From assembly GCA_017429985.1 (NCBI GenBank), contig JAFRNW010000042.1, positions 150,522 to 214,521 of the forward strand: a stretch of DNA of 64,000 bases. Reading direction: 5' to 3'. Made by a program: the position numbers and the translations under genes. The notes under the pieces were generated by a model, which saw only the letters and a list, made by a program, of their open reading frames with translations, searched no databases and had not been told where the DNA came from. Below, piece after piece: positions 17,551 to 26,484 of the stretch. Numbering within the stretch: position 1 is the stretch's first letter; each line of letters opens with the position of its first letter. Origin of the DNA: Clostridia bacterium (lineage in GTDB: Bacteria > Bacillota > Clostridia > Christensenellales > CAG-138).

Positions 17551-18941
17551 TGGAAAAGAAAAGGTATAGCGTACGGGACACGATCCCCGAAACGCCTAAC
17601 AGTTTTTATGATACGGTGGAAAGGAGCCTTTCCGTTTGCCGTAGTGAAAAGACAGAAATAACCTGGGGAGGACTCAGGCTGAACCGACGTCTGCTGATTC
17701 CTTTGGTGGCGGTCCTGATGCTTTTGGTAATAGGGACGGCCCTGGCCGCCAGTGTACTGCTGCGGGACAATTACAACCCCGCGGGCTATATAGAGGATAC
17801 GAAGGAGAAGCGTGAGGAGCAGGGACAGACGATCCCTGATCTGGAGCAGGCCATCGAATCCGCTGCCCCGAAATCCGGAGACTACAAGATCGTCATGCTG
17901 CCGGAGTTCAAAAACGCTTTAGAGCAGGACGAATGGCGGGTGAAGATGGGCCAGCCTAAATACAATGAGGCCGATTGGAACTGGATTCGGGACATTAAGC
18001 CTGAAGTAGATGAGGTATTGATCGACGGCCGTACCCTGGCCTTCAACATTCGGCTGAATACGGACCATGCCAAGGCCTTCACCTGGCCGGACGTGGAAGG
18101 ACAGTGGGTGGACGCCCTGGTGGACAGTATCAGCTTCCGGCGTGAGGGAGAAGCAATGACCCACACCATCATTGAGGGCGGGGGTGGCATCAACCCCAGT
18201 ATGGTGACAGATACCAGCGCAGTTCTGTACACTGACGTGATCCTGGACCAGCAAGGGGTGGACTTCCCAACCGAAGGCCGGGTGGAATTGACAGTGGAAA
18301 TTGGCCTTAGGGATGCCCGGGTGGATGATATGGCCCTTGTGGGTGTCGTGGGTCGGATCTACTACACCTTCTCCTTTGATGCGGCAGCAGGCACAGAGGT
18401 GGCGCCTTCCCATATCACTGAGCGCAAGCTCTCCGGCAGTATCGTCATGACCGTGGATGACTGGACTGACCGCGACAATCCAAAGCTTTATAACAAGCGG
18501 GTGAGCCTGGACGGAGTGGTACTTCAGGAGGAGATCCACTACAAGCATACTGGCATCTACGTGACCTACACCGTTAAGGAGGCTCCCGAGAGCTGGACTG
18601 AAGCTATGAAAACCTCTCTGGTATACCCCAACCGGGAAGCCAAGTGGTACGGCCTGTACGTGGATTACCGTCTAGGCAAGGATGGTGAATGGGCAGCTTC
18701 TGGCCACGAGAACCACGGGAACTTCGGGGAGCAGACCGTAATCCTGCCTATCTTCCCATCGGACTACGAGACAGTGAAGAAGGATGGTTGCACCCTTCGG
18801 TTGACCGAATACTACGGCACCGCCTTTAACGGGACGCCAATAGACGAAAATTGGGAACTGGCAATCGGATCCGGCTCAATGACACTGGATTTCGACCTCG
18901 CCTCCCAGGAGCTAATGACACTTGAGATTCCTCTCCCGTAG
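17550..18941 (+). CDS. Membrane-anchored DUF4179-like anti-sigma-type protein
   Basis: The 463-residue protein has a roughly 45-residue cytosolic N-terminus, one transmembrane helix at about residues 49-72 (LLIPLVAVLMLLVIGTALAA) and a long extracytoplasmic part rich in beta strands. It is translationally coupled to the sigma factor at its 5' end. This layout is typical of DUF4179-type regulators, which probably hold the sigma at the membrane until an outside signal arrives. Its C-terminal half is clearly related to the relic at 21903-22648. Confidence 0.8.
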   Translation: MEKKRYSVRDTIPETPNSFYDTVERSLSVCRSEKTEITWGGLRLNRRLLIPLVAVLMLLVIGTALAASVLLRDNYNPAGYIEDTKEKREEQGQTIPDLEQAIESAAPKSGDYKIVMLPEFKNALEQDEWRVKMGQPKYNEADWNWIRDIKPEVDEVLIDGRTLAFNIRLNTDHAKAFTWPDVEGQWVDALVDSISFRREGEAMTHTIIEGGGGINPSMVTDTSAVLYTDVILDQQGVDFPTEGRVELTVEIGLRDARVDDMALVGVVGRIYYTFSFDAAAGTEVAPSHITERKLSGSIVMTVDDWTDRDNPKLYNKRVSLDGVVLQEEIHYKHTGIYVTYTVKEAPESWTEAMKTSLVYPNREAKWYGLYVDYRLGKDGEWAASGHENHGNFGEQTVILPIFPSDYETVKKDGCTLRLTEYYGTAFNGTPIDENWELAIGSGSMTLDFDLASQELMTLEIPLP

Positions 18942-19292
18942 TCATGACATAAAAGCAATAAGGATGTAAAAAAGGATTGGAATAAACTTAATATCAGAAT
19001 TTAGCGGAGCGAGCATTTTCTTAGTGCACGCTCCATTATTTATTACAATGACCATTAGCAAACTTCCCACGATTGTAAACCCTGTGATTCTCGTCGTCCC
19101 ATGACGGTAAACAAGATAAAGCATGACCTCTGAGCCGATAAGGTTCAGATGTTTTTTGTCTTTTGGAACAATTTTTTCTGTAAATTTTACAAAGAAAAAT
19201 GGATGCATATATTACAAGCCTTTCTCAGCGGTTCAATGCTGGTAAAGAATAAGAAGAAAGCGTCATAAAGCAGATGGGAGGGCTGAAGTTCG
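18942..19292. other. Gap with repeated hairpin and restriction-gene relic
   Basis: The first part holds a second copy of the GCGGAGCGAGCATT hairpin (GGAGCGAGCA 19006-19015 with GTGCACGCTCC 19024-19034). From about 19250 a short frame ends EESVIKQMGGLKFDD and stops over the next ATG, which could be the end of an hsdM-like gene. No complete gene is visible. Confidence 0.4.
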
Positions 19293-19424
19293 ATGATTGA
19301 GAAAGAATATGTTGCATTAGAGGACATATGCGAATTTATTCCAGGTGCACAGCCTCCCAAGTCTGAGTTTGTACATGAATATAAGCCTGGATATTTTATT
19401 GTAATATCAAAAGAGGCCTTTTAG
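19293..19424 (+). pseudogene. N-terminal relic of a type I restriction specificity subunit (hsdS)
   Basis: A 43-codon frame begins EYVALEDICEFIPGAQPPK and continues HEYKPGYF. This matches the usual first target-recognition-domain start of HsdS proteins. After about 36 codons it runs into a terminator, so more than 300 residues are missing. The ATG overlaps the stop of a short upstream frame, as hsdS often overlaps hsdM. Confidence 0.5.
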
Positions 19425-19451
19425 CCAAACAGAGCTAAGAGGCCTCTTTTA
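19408..19451. terminator. Bidirectional terminator
   Basis: AAAAGAGGCC and GGCCTCTTTT flank TTTAGC/GCTAAG inner arms. It ends the minus-strand DUF4179-like gene at 19459 and cuts the hsdS relic. Confidence 0.8.
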
Positions 19452-19458
19452 AGTTATA

Positions 19459-21140
19459 TCAGAACCCGAACAGCTTATGGTATTCCCCGCTCTGAGCGTC
19501 ACCGGGCTGGAAGTCCGTTTTATGGAGGGTGAAGGTGACCTGGCTGCCGTTGTAGGAAACGGTCACTTCGAAAGTCTCCGGCAGGAGCCGCAGGGCCGGG
19601 GCGTCCAGCCAGAAGCCCACCCGTTTGCCGTCATGGTCATATCCGCCCATGAAGTCGTTGGGGTCCTGGATGTAGTTGGTGTGGTTGTTGAGCCGCATCC
19701 CATTCAGCGTGACCTCGGGCTGCCGGTCCATGCCGTGGAGGGGCTTGTCGACGGCCTGGTCCGTCTCCACCACCAGGGCAAAGTACCCGGCCCAGTTGTT
19801 GAGGAAGACCGCCTGGGTGACCCGGAAGGTGTCCGCTTTGGCGCTGACCTTGGCGATATAGTCCGTGCCGTAGTCCGGGGCACTGAGCTCCATGCTCTCC
19901 TTCCGCCACTCGTTGTACTCCACGTCCTCCACCGGCCCCGTGACCTTCTTCGTGGCCCAGTCGATCCGGAAGATGACCCGCATCATGGACAGCAGGGATT
20001 CCTTGGGCAGGTTCCCCTCGTCGTAGGGGAAGTAGGCCCGGTAGATGGCGTGGTTGACCCCGTTCTCGTCGTCGGCAGCGCTGACGAACTCGGCCTCATA
20101 GAGCATGCCGTCCACCGCCATCCAAAGGCCCTGGTCGTAGGTGTCGTAGGGCGCGCCGGGATGGTCCTTGCCCGCAGGCCAGGCGGGGTCCAATGTCACC
20201 GTGAAGTAGATGAAGTGGTCCACCAGGGCGATCTCCTCCACCATGTACCCGCAGCCGGTCACGTTCACGGGGATGGTCTCGTCGGGGATGGCGTTGATCA
20301 CCGCGCCGATGGCGTTGACCTCCTGGAGCTGGGTCTGGCGGAGCTCCTCATACCGTTCCTCAGTGAAGATGTAGGTCAGGGTAAAGGGCTCGCCGTTGAG
20401 CTTGCCGGTGAGGGTGAAGGTGCTCCCGGCTCGGAGGGGATTCCCCTCCAGAGGGAAGGTCAGGTAATTGGTGTCGCTATTGTCCGTGTTCCAGTCTGCC
20501 ACCGGCTGGGGCGTGGCGCGGTAGCTGCTGTGGTTCTGCTCCCATTCCAGCTCCGAACGGGTCTTCAGGGGCTCCCCGCCGTTGATGGACAGGCGCAGCT
20601 CGGTCAGGGCGTAGGGCACGGGCTTGGTCCCTCCACCTGCAGATAGCAGGCCAGCTGTTCGAACTCCGTCCGGGAGATCAGGGCCGTGAGCCGCACTGTG
20701 AGCTCGCCCGCCGGGGCGCTGACGTCGATGTCCCTGATCTCGTCCGGCATCCATTTGCCGTCCTCGTCGGCCTGGAATTTGCTGTAGGTGATGTAGGGGG
20801 ACGGCACGGGCACGCTGTTTCCCGGCAGGTTCGCCCCGTCCTCCGGCAGCCCCTTGCCTTCCAGTACAGCTTGGTAGGAAGAAACGGCTTCCGAGGCCCG
20901 GTCGCGCGCACCGATCATCGCGGAGATACCGATGGCAAGGGCTGTACCGGCAATCAAGAATAATGCTGCTGCTATTAGAATTATCGGGGGTCTTTTTTTC
21001 AGTCGATAAGGCACATTGCCTGAGGTCCGGGTAACTGTTTCCTCTACTGTATTCATTTCGCGCATGATTGTTTTCATACGGTTTTTAAATTCATCAGAAG
21101 CGCATACTTTGTCAAATGCGTTACTGTATCTGTCTTCCAT
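19459..21140 (-). pseudogene. DUF4179-like anti-sigma-type membrane protein broken by a frameshift
   Basis: Two frames together make one protein. The 5' frame (21140 to about 20630) encodes a cytosolic start, a transmembrane helix near residues 51-75 (PPIILIAAALFLIAGTALAI) and the beginning of the outer domain. The second frame continues from GTKPVPYALTELRLS to a stop at 19459. They join at the CCC run 20629-20631, where one G is missing in the coding strand. No standard slippery site is present, so mutation or a sequencing error is more likely than programmed frameshifting. The start overlaps the sigma gene by 20 bp. Confidence 0.75.
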
Positions 21141-21630
21141 AGGGCCCTCCTTCCAAGACTATTCTAAGTTTTTTCCGAGCACGGGAGAGACGGGAGCTGA
21201 CTGTGCCCTCAGGTTCTTTCAAAAGCTGAGCGATTTCTTTTATGCTATATCCCTCGTAATAATAGAGATACACCGCATATCGATCCGGCACGGGAAGAGT
21301 TTGTATAGCCTCAACGACCTCGAAAGTATCTTCTCCACAAGACTGTGCAATGTCTTCGTCCAAAGGCATCTCACCTCGTCGGCTGTCATCTCTCTGATCA
21401 CTTAGGCAAAGATTAATAGCCACTCTAATAAGCCAGGCCTTTTCATGCTCTTCGTTCTCAAAAGCCGGCCTTCGACGCATAAGACGTTCAAATACGCCCT
21501 GTACAATATCTTCCGCTGCAGGGATGCTCCTTACCCGGTTCAGGGCTATCCTGAGCAGCATATCCGAATAGGTCTCTACGATGCGAACAATGTCGCTGTC
21601 ACTTAAGTAAGCGTTTTTTATTTTTTTCAT
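21121..21630 (-). CDS. ECF-type RNA polymerase sigma factor
   Basis: The 169-residue protein has region 2 (MLLRIALNRVRSIPAAEDIVQ and EKAWLIRVAINLCLSDQR) and region 4 (GYSIKEIAQLLKEPEGTVSS followed by RLSRARKKLR). It is the first gene of a sigma/membrane-protein pair that mirrors the pair at 17077-18941 but is not closely similar in sequence. Confidence 0.92.
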   Translation of the reverse strand: MKKIKNAYLSDSDIVRIVETYSDMLLRIALNRVRSIPAAEDIVQGVFERLMRRRPAFENEEHEKAWLIRVAINLCLSDQRDDSRRGEMPLDEDIAQSCGEDTFEVVEAIQTLPVPDRYAVYLYYYEGYSIKEIAQLLKEPEGTVSSRLSRARKKLRIVLEGGPYGRQIQ

Positions 21631-21902
21631 GTCCGCCTCCTTTCACCAATAAAACGCATGAGGAAGACAGTTTCATGCATTGAAATTGAAAAAAGACTAT
21701 AAGTATATAAATCGCCTCTCTTTTCCAGTGCATATGATATCATGACAGGAAAAGAGAGGTTGCAAACAAGTTGTATTAGCATGGCTGGAGAGAAACGGTT
21801 AGTGTGTCCGCCTTGGCATTTATCTTGACGATAGAGGTCTCTTAACCTGCTAGGCTAAGAAGCCTCATATTTTTTAAATGTGCGCTGTCTACAGTTTTGC
21901 AC
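21631..21902. other. Intergenic region upstream of the minus-strand sigma gene
   Basis: No gene is visible. AGGCTAAGAAGCCT near 21864 makes a small hairpin followed by TTTTTT and resembles the terminator at 19408. The minus-strand sigma gene should be transcribed from this gap, but I see no clear promoter. Confidence 0.4.
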
Positions 21903-22648
21903 TTACGGCAGGTCCAGCGAGAAACTGATGAGGGGCTGATACGAGGTGGTGGTGTCCCAGCCTTCCTCAGGCCAGCTGGAACAGGACCAGGTATCGCCCA
22001 CTGGCTCATCATTGAAGGAATTTACGGCGTGAAGTGTCAGGTGAATAGTGATACCCTGCGCCTTCAGAGCATCGTAGTCTGAGGGAAAGATTGGCAGGAT
22101 CACAGTGTATGCGAAGGTACCGTCATCCTGAACCATGACCTCTGGGAAACTGGGCTCGTAGACCTTTTCGTCCCCGCTAAGGGTGTAGCTCACGGACATG
22201 CCCTCGAACTTACCCTTTTCGTTGGTGGGGAATAGTAGCGCTCGCTGCATCTGATTGGTCCAATCAGTGGGAACCTCCTTTACCTGATAGCTAAGGTATA
22301 CGCCGGTGCTACGATAGCTTATGCTTTCGGTCAGAACAACCCCGTCCAGGGCCACGGGAGTGTTCCACATCTTTTCTCCTTCCTCCTGGGTCAGCACCAC
22401 ATTCCCTGACAGTCGGCGCTCCGCGATGTGTGTGTTGGCGTTAGAGGCTTTCAACGCCTCATCCAGGTCGAAGGAGAAGGTGTAGTAGATGGTGCTCAAA
22501 AGCCCCACGTGTGCCATGGAGTCCACATTCGCGTCCATAATACTGATCTCAGCAGTGAAGGATACCCGCCCGTTGCCCTGTAACGGTTTGGACAGACTGT
22601 CTTCGCTATGGAGGGTAATACCCTTCTCGTTATATCCTGGTGGCCTCT
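21903..22648 (-). pseudogene. C-terminal relic of a DUF4179-like protein
   Basis: The frame from about 22648 (PGYNEKGITLHSEDS) to the stop at 21903 lacks a start codon, a membrane helix and a cytosolic part. It aligns with the C-terminal half of the 17550 gene: IYYTFSFDLDEA against IYYTFSFDAAAG, RLSGNVVLTQEE against KLSGSIVMTVDD, VALDGVVLTESI against VSLDGVVLQEEI, and VILPIFPSDYDALK against VILPIFPSDYETVK. It is a diverged paralogue that has lost its 5' half. Confidence 0.8.
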
Positions 22649-22791
22649 AAAAAGTCTTTCTCAATGCGGAGTAAAATGTACCCTTGTTTTGGGGTGAACA
22701 AAATATCGAAGTAGGGTGAGGCAACCGTGTAATAACGGAAGGCATCTAGAATAGCCTGGTAGTGGATGAGCTCCTGGGATGTGTAATTCAT
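22630..22791 (-). CDS. Small protein of unknown function (53 residues)
   Basis: An ATG at 22791 follows GAAAGGAG and opens a 53-codon frame (MNYTSQELIHYQAILDAFRY and a tail KDFLEATRI). It runs a few bases into the DUF4179 relic in another frame. No family is recognised. The good ribosome site is the main support; it could also be the start of a gene truncated by the same event that cut the relic. Confidence 0.45.
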   Translation of the reverse strand: MNYTSQELIHYQAILDAFRYYTVASPYFDILFTPKQGYILLRIEKDFLEATRI

Positions 22792-22919
22792 AGAGTAATT
22801 TCTCCTTTCGAGTGATGGAGAAATTATACGAGAGTCATTGTGTCGAAAACGGTCAAAAGAAGACGACAATATTGCATTATTTATTATCTGTAGAAATGAG
22901 CAAGATACCGTCCAATTGA

Positions 22920-23591
22920 TTAATCTATTAGCTCTCCAGCTAGAGTCTCCAGCTGCTCTCTATCCAGCAGATATAGGCCTTCATTTCGGCGCTCCAGAAT
23001 GCCTTCATCACACATGGTAGCTATCTGATGCATTAGGTGCCTATAGCTGATGCTGAGATAATCCGCTATCTCAGTGTATTTTTCCGAAAACAAACCATCG
23101 TTTTCCAGTAGCAACAAGCAGGTTGCCAGATTGTTCCGTGTAGGATAGGCTGCAAGTTTTATATACTTCTGGTTCTGGGCTACTCGTCGCTTAAGCATCA
23201 TGTTGCAAAGGCTGCGCAGGAAGACTACATCCTCCAGTAGCAGGGCACGGCAGCGGAGCAGGTCCAGCTCTATAAAAACACAGGGAGTGAGAGCCACTAG
23301 AGGTGAGGGGTGTTTACCCTCGTTAAAAAGCTCTGTCTCGCCAAGCACGCAAGGCGGAACCACAAAGTCAATAAGAGACTGTTTGCCGTTTTTATGTATG
23401 CCGTAGAGCTTGGCAGTACCCTCTATTAAATAGAAAAGTCTGGTCAGCAGATGGTCGCTGTTTATGACATGCTCATTCTTGCTGTATTCCACCAAACGGA
23501 TATAGGGCCGCACGTCGAAGGAAAACAGATTTAGAAAACCACTTTTATCCAAATAGCTCTGTATCAGGCTCTGTTTTTTTATTTCTTTCAT
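22920..23591 (-). CDS. Crp/Fnr-superfamily regulator, YeiL-like
   Basis: The 223-residue protein has a cyclic-nucleotide-binding-like barrel (LFYLIEGTAKLYGIHKNGKQ, SLIDFVVPPCVLGETELF) and a C-terminal helix-turn-helix (YTEIADYLSISYRHLMHQIA). The pair LIDF..PPCVLGE and YRHLMHQIA is the pattern of E. coli YeiL, a regulator linked to nucleoside genes. The ATG at 23591 follows GAGGG. It is divergent from the amidohydrolase-transporter operon, with palindromes in the gap, so it probably controls that operon. Confidence 0.8.
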   Translation of the reverse strand: MKEIKKQSLIQSYLDKSGFLNLFSFDVRPYIRLVEYSKNEHVINSDHLLTRLFYLIEGTAKLYGIHKNGKQSLIDFVVPPCVLGETELFNEGKHPSPLVALTPCVFIELDLLRCRALLLEDVVFLRSLCNMMLKRRVAQNQKYIKLAAYPTRNNLATCLLLLENDGLFSEKYTEIADYLSISYRHLMHQIATMCDEGILERRNEGLYLLDREQLETLAGELID

Positions 23592-23609
23592 ATTATTCCC
23601 TCTAGTAAT

Positions 23610-23666
23610 ATGAGAAATCTCATGTCTATTTTCTCTCTTGTCATAATATAATACATAACACAAGAG
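23610..23666. promoter_or_regulatory. Palindromes in the yeiL-like/amidohydrolase gap
   Basis: ATGAGAAATCTCAT (23610-23623) is a near-perfect palindrome. CTCTTGT (23635-23641) and ACAAGAG (23660-23666) form a second inverted repeat around ATAATATAATAC, which can hold a -10 element. Both are good candidates for the binding site of the divergent Crp/Fnr-type regulator. Confidence 0.55.
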
Positions 23667-23730
23667 GGAATGCAAGGAAATTTTGTTTTTTCTACCAAAA
23701 TTATTCTGCAGATGACCGGGAGGACTTTTT

Positions 23731-24564
23731 ATGCACCGGAAGATAGATTTTCGCGTTCGTCCACCTCACGGATATTATATGACAATGTTTGAAACTGAGC
23801 AGGCCCATTTTGCTCGGCTGGCAGATGCCTTTGATATGAGCGTGTCTGCATCCCAGCGCAGTGGGAATCTGGAGCAATTTGTTTCTGAGATGGACCAGGC
23901 TGGCATTGAACTGTCTGTGGTACCTGGCAGGCAGTTTCTGGGCGTAGGAAACAGCGAGATGATGGAGTTGGAAAAGCTCTATCCTGGGCGCTTTGTTGTT
24001 TTTCCTTACATAGATCCCACTCAGGGCACCTCCGCCCTTGATGAAGTGGATTACTGGCGGGACAATGCTGGGATTCGTGGTATCAGCACTGAGCCGACTT
24101 TCCAGAAAAAACCATACGCTTTCAATGACCCTGTGGCATATCCTCTGTACGAAAAGTTGCAGGAAATGGGTTTACCCTTGTTTATTAGCTACAGCGCCAA
24201 GTTGCTGTCGGTGGTTGACCCGGACACGGTGCGCCAACTGGGCACGGTGGTCCGTGACTTTCCGGAACTGAAGCTAGTGGTAGGTCACGGTGGTTGGCCA
24301 TGGCACATGGAAGTAATAGCCATGGCATTCAATTCTCCTAATGTGTATATTGTGCCGGATATGTATGGGCTAAACGGCCCGGGCGGTGAAGACTATGTCA
24401 ATGCCGCAAATACCCTGCTAAAAAAGCAGATGCTCTTTGGCTCTGCCTACCCCATACTCAGTGCTGTGGATATGGCGGATTACTATGAAAATTGTGGGAT
24501 AAAGAAATCCGTATTACCCGGATTTTTTTATGATAACGCAGCCAAGCTGCTGCAACTAACTTAA
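23731..24564 (+). CDS. Amidohydrolase-2 family TIM-barrel protein lacking the HxH motif
   Basis: The 277-residue protein shows the amidohydrolase-2 layout (IDFRVRPP at the start, GIRGISTEP, LKLVVGHGGWPW, FGSAYP), but the N-terminal HxH is replaced by RVR. The later VGHGG His is kept. It is related in layout to the protein at 459-1310. GGGAGG precedes the ATG and the transporter lipoprotein follows after 15 bp, so the substrate is probably related to what the transporter imports. Confidence 0.8.
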   Translation: MHRKIDFRVRPPHGYYMTMFETEQAHFARLADAFDMSVSASQRSGNLEQFVSEMDQAGIELSVVPGRQFLGVGNSEMMELEKLYPGRFVVFPYIDPTQGTSALDEVDYWRDNAGIRGISTEPTFQKKPYAFNDPVAYPLYEKLQEMGLPLFISYSAKLLSVVDPDTVRQLGTVVRDFPELKLVVGHGGWPWHMEVIAMAFNSPNVYIVPDMYGLNGPGGEDYVNAANTLLKKQMLFGSAYPILSAVDMADYYENCGIKKSVLPGFFYDNAAKLLQLT

Positions 24565-24579
24565 AAAGGAGAAAATGAA

Positions 24580-25602
24580 ATGAAGAAAATCTTAGCACTT
24601 ATTCTGTCCCTGTGCATGCTGTTATCTCTGGCTGCCTGCGGTACTAGCACTCCCGATGAGGAGACTCCTGTTACTGAAGACGTTTCTCTGGATGACTATG
24701 TTTATACTGGTGAGACTCTGGAAATCCACCTGGGCGACATTAATAGTCAGTTCCCGCTGAACCTGGCCTACAACCTGGGCTACCTCCAGGAAGAATTTGA
24801 AGGCAGCAACGTTGTCTTTACCATGGACTATTTCCAGAACGGCCCCGCTATTTCTGAGGCTTTTGCTTCTGGTGATCTGGACTTTGCTGAATTTGGTGAA
24901 CAGGCAGCTATCGCTGGCATCTCCGCAGGCTACGGTTTCAAGATTATCGGCCGTAACTGCGACACTGAAACCATGTATCCCTTGGTTGTATCCAAAGATA
25001 TTGCAGACGTTGAAGGCTTGAAGGGTGCTAAGATTGCTGTTTCCGTTGGTACTAGCGCTCACTACTTGCTGCTCACCTATCTGGAGTCCATGGGTCTGAC
25101 CGAGAATGACATTGAGCTGGTCAACACCAACGACACTGTTACCCTGTTGGCATCCGGCGAGGTTGACGGTGCTGCCGACCAGTTGGCAAAGTTCAACGAC
25201 ATGCTGGCTGCAGGTGATGTTTACGTTATTGCTGACGGCACCGCCAGCAATACCTGCCAGATTAGCGCCTTTGTTGCTCGTGACGAGTTCTGCGAACAGT
25301 ACCCCGAAATCGCTGCAAAGGTTCTGCGCGCTGTTCAGCGTGTTGATGACTGGATGGCTGAGAGCGAAGAGAATCAGCAGCTCGCATTTGAAACTCTCGC
25401 TGAGATTACCCAGCGTGAAGTTACCTGGTTCTCCACTATGTATGGCGGTTCCAACTTTGGTGCCAACCTGACCGAGCAGGACCTACGCGTTCTGGGCGAA
25501 GTTCTCGACTTCATGAAAGCCAATGATATTCTCTCCAATCCTGATATGGAGATGGATGATATCCTTGATTTGACTTACCTGCAGATTGCCGGTTATCGTT
25601 AA
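24580..25602 (+). CDS. SsuA/TauA/NMT1-type ABC transporter substrate-binding lipoprotein
   Basis: The 340-residue protein has a lipoprotein signal (LSLCMLLSLAAC). It continues with SBP features of the sulfonate/nitrate/taurine/pyrimidine group: LEIHLGDINSQFPLNLAYNLGYL, AFASGDLDFAEFGEQAAIAG and GAKIAVSVGTSAHYLL. Codon use is strongly biased towards a small codon set, unlike its neighbours, suggesting high expression. A stable hairpin follows the stop. The ligand is not known; the nucleoside genes downstream suggest a pyrimidine-like or nucleoside-derived compound. Confidence 0.85.
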   Translation: MKKILALILSLCMLLSLAACGTSTPDEETPVTEDVSLDDYVYTGETLEIHLGDINSQFPLNLAYNLGYLQEEFEGSNVVFTMDYFQNGPAISEAFASGDLDFAEFGEQAAIAGISAGYGFKIIGRNCDTETMYPLVVSKDIADVEGLKGAKIAVSVGTSAHYLLLTYLESMGLTENDIELVNTNDTVTLLASGEVDGAADQLAKFNDMLAAGDVYVIADGTASNTCQISAFVARDEFCEQYPEIAAKVLRAVQRVDDWMAESEENQQLAFETLAEITQREVTWFSTMYGGSNFGANLTEQDLRVLGEVLDFMKANDILSNPDMEMDDILDLTYLQIAGYR

Positions 25603-25613
25603 GTTTTTAGTCC

Positions 25614-25635
25614 GCCGTCTGCTTCTGCAGACGGC
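25614..25635 (+). terminator. Hairpin between lipoprotein and permease genes
   Basis: GCCGTCTGC and GCAGACGGC form a 9-bp stem with a TTCT loop. A weak U-tract follows. Such hairpins after binding-protein genes reduce read-through or protect the mRNA, giving excess binding protein. Confidence 0.65.
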
Positions 25636-25668
25636 AGGTATTTATCCCTTAAAATGAGGTTTTACGCT

Positions 25669-26469
25669 ATGTTTGATCTTCAAAAGAAAAACAATCTAAA
25701 GCAGAAGCGTATCCGCATTATTATTGCAATATGCTTCCCCATTCTAGTGCTGCTGTTTTGGCAGTACGCCTCAACTGTCGGGCTTATTAAGGCATCTCTG
25801 GTTCCGGCACCGTTGAATATCGTTAAGACATTCCTCTCCCATCTTGAGTCCGGCAAACTGTGGAAAAACCTGAGTGTCAGTTTTGTCCGCGTTGCCTGCG
25901 GCTACTTTATCGGTGCTGTGGCTGGTGTGCTGGTTGGATTTCTAATGGGTTTATTCAAGAGTGTCAACGCTGCTCTTAACGGTATAGTCAGCGTACTCAG
26001 ACCTATACCTACCATCGCTTTGGTACCTATAGTCATACTGCTGGCAGGTATCGGATTTTCCTCAAAGGTAATTATTATCGCCATTGGCTCTTTCTGGCCT
26101 GTGCTGCTTAATACCATCCACGGTATACAAACTGTTGATAATAAGCTGATCGAGGTTGCTTATACCTACCGGATAAACAAGCTCAAAACCACATTTAAAA
26201 TTATTGTCCCCTCGGCTATACCAGCTATTCTGACTGGTCTTCGCTTGGGCATGAGTAGCGCATGGATGAGCGTGGTAGCAGCTGAAATGATAGCTTCCTC
26301 TACTGGTATTGGGTATCTTATCACTCTTTCCAGAGAAACTGCTAATGCTCGTGTCATGTACATGTGTGTGCTGGTAATCGGTGTTATCGGTCTGTTTATT
26401 GATAAGGGGCTGACTCGATTGGAACGTTATTATTTGATGAAGACCCGCGGTATAGCTGATGTGAAGTAA
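25669..26469 (+). CDS. ABC transporter permease (SsuC/TauC type)
   Basis: The 266-residue membrane protein has six predicted helices and the EAA loop AYTYRINKLKTTFKIIVPSA that contacts the ATPase. The ATG at 25669 follows TGAGG with good spacing; an in-frame ATG at 25654 lacks a site. It lies between the lipoprotein and the ATPase of the same transporter. Confidence 0.88.
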   Translation: MFDLQKKNNLKQKRIRIIIAICFPILVLLFWQYASTVGLIKASLVPAPLNIVKTFLSHLESGKLWKNLSVSFVRVACGYFIGAVAGVLVGFLMGLFKSVNAALNGIVSVLRPIPTIALVPIVILLAGIGFSSKVIIIAIGSFWPVLLNTIHGIQTVDNKLIEVAYTYRINKLKTTFKIIVPSAIPAILTGLRLGMSSAWMSVVAAEMIASSTGIGYLITLSRETANARVMYMCVLVIGVIGLFIDKGLTRLERYYLMKTRGIADVK

Positions 26470-26484
26470 CGGAGGTAGAATATA

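Noticed and set aside
20629..20631. Programmed ribosomal frameshift in the anti-sigma-type gene
   Set aside because: No slippery heptamer or downstream stimulator is evident; loss of one G from a G-run explains it more simply.
19477..20646. Plus-strand frame of about 389 codons opposite the DUF4179-like gene
   Set aside because: The product is a Val/Gly/His-rich low-complexity sequence and is the mirror of the true minus-strand coding region.
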